Below, piece after piece: positions 63,157-64,000 of a stretch of 64,000 bases of DNA. Under the pieces are notes generated by a model, which was not told where the DNA came from, made no database searches, and saw only the letters and a list, made by a program, of their open reading frames with translations. This DNA is from an uncultured Acetatifactor sp. (GTDB lineage: Bacteria; Bacillota; Clostridia; Lachnospirales; Lachnospiraceae), in the NCBI GenBank assembly GCA_934402315.1, contig CAKRTS010000017.1, forward strand, positions 17,365 to 81,364, read 5' to 3'. A program made the position numbers and the translations under genes. The first letter of the stretch is position 1. Every line of letters starts with the position of its first letter.

Positions 63157-63185
63157 ATTATACAACAATCTCTTTTCTCTTTCCA
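63157..63185 (-). promoter_or_regulatory. Possible promoter of the accessory Sec operon
   Basis: On the minus strand, a perfect -10 TATAAT lies 17 bases after TGGAAA, just past the adhesin stop codon. The transcript would start inside the terminator hairpin and so escape it. Confidence 0.45.
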
Positions 63186-63192
63186 CTAAAGA

Positions 63193-64000
63193 TTAAGACT
63201 CTTTCGATTCGTCCTTATCCTTCGCAGTGCCTTTTCTTCTCTGGTGATCGTATACACCCTTTCCGGTGATCGCTGTAGCTGCCGCTGCAATCCACCACCA
63301 CCAGTTTCTGATTCCATCCTTTCCGACGCTTGCCGCCAGTGGGGTCTCTTCATCCAGAATTTCAACTACGGGTGTCTCCTCATTCCGGATTTCAACTCCA
63401 GGCACTTCCTCCTCCGCGCTTACAGCAAGAGGTACTTCCTCCTCCGCGATGTCAACCACGGGCTCCTGAGGCGCTACAGGCTCGTTGGGCACTACCGGAG
63501 TTACCGGAGCTGCCGGTGCTCCTGTACCTGCAACCGGTGCTGCCACTACTGCTGCGGCAGGGGTTTCGTCGTTGCCGCCGGTTGTGTCATCGGAAGTCGT
63601 TTCCGAAGTGGGGCTTGTCGTGGTGCTGCCTGTGCTGGTCGGGGTGCTTGCGGACTCACTTGCACTGGTTGATGCGCTGGTGCTTGCGGATTCGCTGGTG
63701 CTGGTCGATGCGCTTACACTTGCAGATTCACTTGCGCTGACGCTTGCCGACTCGCTGGCGCTTACGCTTGCGGACTCGCTTGCACTTACGCTTGCGGACT
63801 CACTCGCGCTGACGCTAGCAGACTCACTTGCACTTACACTTGCGGACTCACTTGTACTTACACTTGCTGATTCGCTTGCACTTACGCTTGCAGACTCACT
63901 TGCACTTACGCTTGCGGATTCACTTGCACTCACGCTTGCAGATTCACTTGCGCTCACGCTTGCAGACTCACTTGCACTTACGCTTGCGGACTCACTTGCA
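63193..64000 (-). CDS. Serine-rich-repeat glycoprotein adhesin, 5' end outside window
   Basis: Only the last 269 codons are present and the frame is open at the right edge. The N-terminal part seen is pure [12 protein letters not shown] repeats with no other domain. After it come a Thr/Ser/Pro-rich stretch, an Ala/Val/Pro-rich segment, four degenerate EEEVPLA/EETPVV-type units, one membrane helix ([20 protein letters not shown]) and a basic/acidic tail ([13 protein letters not shown]). There is no LPXTG-like motif. It should be the substrate of the accessory Sec and GtfA/GtfB genes encoded just downstream. It would lie on the cell surface. Confidence 0.9.
   Translation of the reverse strand, partial: ASESASVSASESASVSASESASVSASESASVSASESASVSASESASVSTSESASVSASESASVSASESASVSASESASVSASESASVSASESASVSASTSTSESASTSASTSASESASTPTSTGSTTTSPTSETTSDDTTGGNDETPAAAVVAAPVAGTGAPAAPVTPVVPNEPVAPQEPVVDIAEEEVPLAVSAEEEVPGVEIRNEETPVVEILDEETPLAASVGKDGIRNWWWWIAAAATAITGKGVYDHQRRKGTAKDKDESKES
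63660..64000 (-). repeat. Serine-rich tandem repeats (24-base units)
   Basis: About thirteen near-identical units coding ASESASVS with synonymous changes at third positions, continuing past the window edge. Low-complexity repeats of this kind are unstable and will be hard to assemble. Confidence 0.9.

Noticed and set aside
63660..64000. Regular repeats resembling a CRISPR array
   Set aside because: Units are coding in one frame (SASESASV), 24 bases long, adjacent without spacers, and there are no cas genes.

Overview
The window looks like a chromosome segment of a spore-forming, low-to-mid G+C Firmicute, most likely a clostridium of the Lachnospiraceae type. Support comes from strong Shine-Dalgarno sites (AGGAGG-like), sigma-A promoters with 17-base spacers, a CotF-like spore coat protein, a clostridial-style Tad pilus cluster, bacteriohemerythrin, Rpn-type proteins with charged tandem repeats, and a surface protein ending in an APKTGD sorting signal. 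No rRNA, tRNA, CRISPR array, prophage or intact insertion sequence was seen. The genus is an inference; nothing here fixes it.

Layout. 1-5.5 kb: two secreted or surface proteins on the minus strand, a large InlB-repeat/glycine-rich protein cut by the window edge and a Pro/Thr-rich, cysteine-paired protein. 5.98-11.07 kb: a minus-strand Tad/Flp-like pilus operon (tadA, tadB, tadC, Flp-like pilin, two pseudopilin-like proteins, CpaB-like), interrupted between tadC and the pilin by a 143-base structured dispersed repeat. 11.2-11.65 kb: a plus-strand promoter, a heavily palindromic leader and a 37-residue membrane peptide gene ending in a terminator. 11.6-21.8 kb: housekeeping and accessory genes: a Uup-type ABC-F protein, a serine hydrolase, a GH51 arabinofuranosidase with a divergent ArsR-type regulator, an Lsa-type ABC-F resistance protein with an attenuator-like leader, a GH2 glycosidase, and a coat protein. 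21.9-31.1 kb: an orphan substrate-binding lipoprotein, a chemotaxis receptor, and a two-component system followed by an ABC transporter of the MacB/FtsX type, with a second copy of the structured repeat between them. 31.1-38 kb: stress and repair genes, with several decayed genes and an Rpn-family protein. 38.2-49.6 kb: a 2126-residue beta-helix surface protein, a voltage-gated-type potassium channel, an AAA-ATPase/nuclease protein, a deleted HD phosphohydrolase and a glycerate kinase. 49.7-53.1 kb: an ECF-type sigma factor joined through a membrane segment to an extracellular leucine-rich-repeat region, beside a signal-peptidase-like protein without its serine. 53.1-64 kb: a complete accessory Sec locus (secY2, asp1, asp2, asp3, secA2, gtfA, gtfB) downstream of a serine-rich-repeat adhesin that runs off the window.

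How it fits together. The accessory Sec locus should glycosylate the serine-rich adhesin (GtfA/GtfB), keep it competent for export (Asp1-3) and export it through SecA2/SecY2. With the Tad pilus, the beta-helix protein and the InlB-repeat protein, this suggests a cell with a large investment in its surface. The strongest candidates for something new are the membrane-tethered sigma factor and its inactive peptidase-like neighbour, the mobile structured repeat with compensatory base changes between copies, the accessory Sec system in a clostridial setting with a non-LPXTG adhesin, and the palindromic leader of the 37-residue gene.
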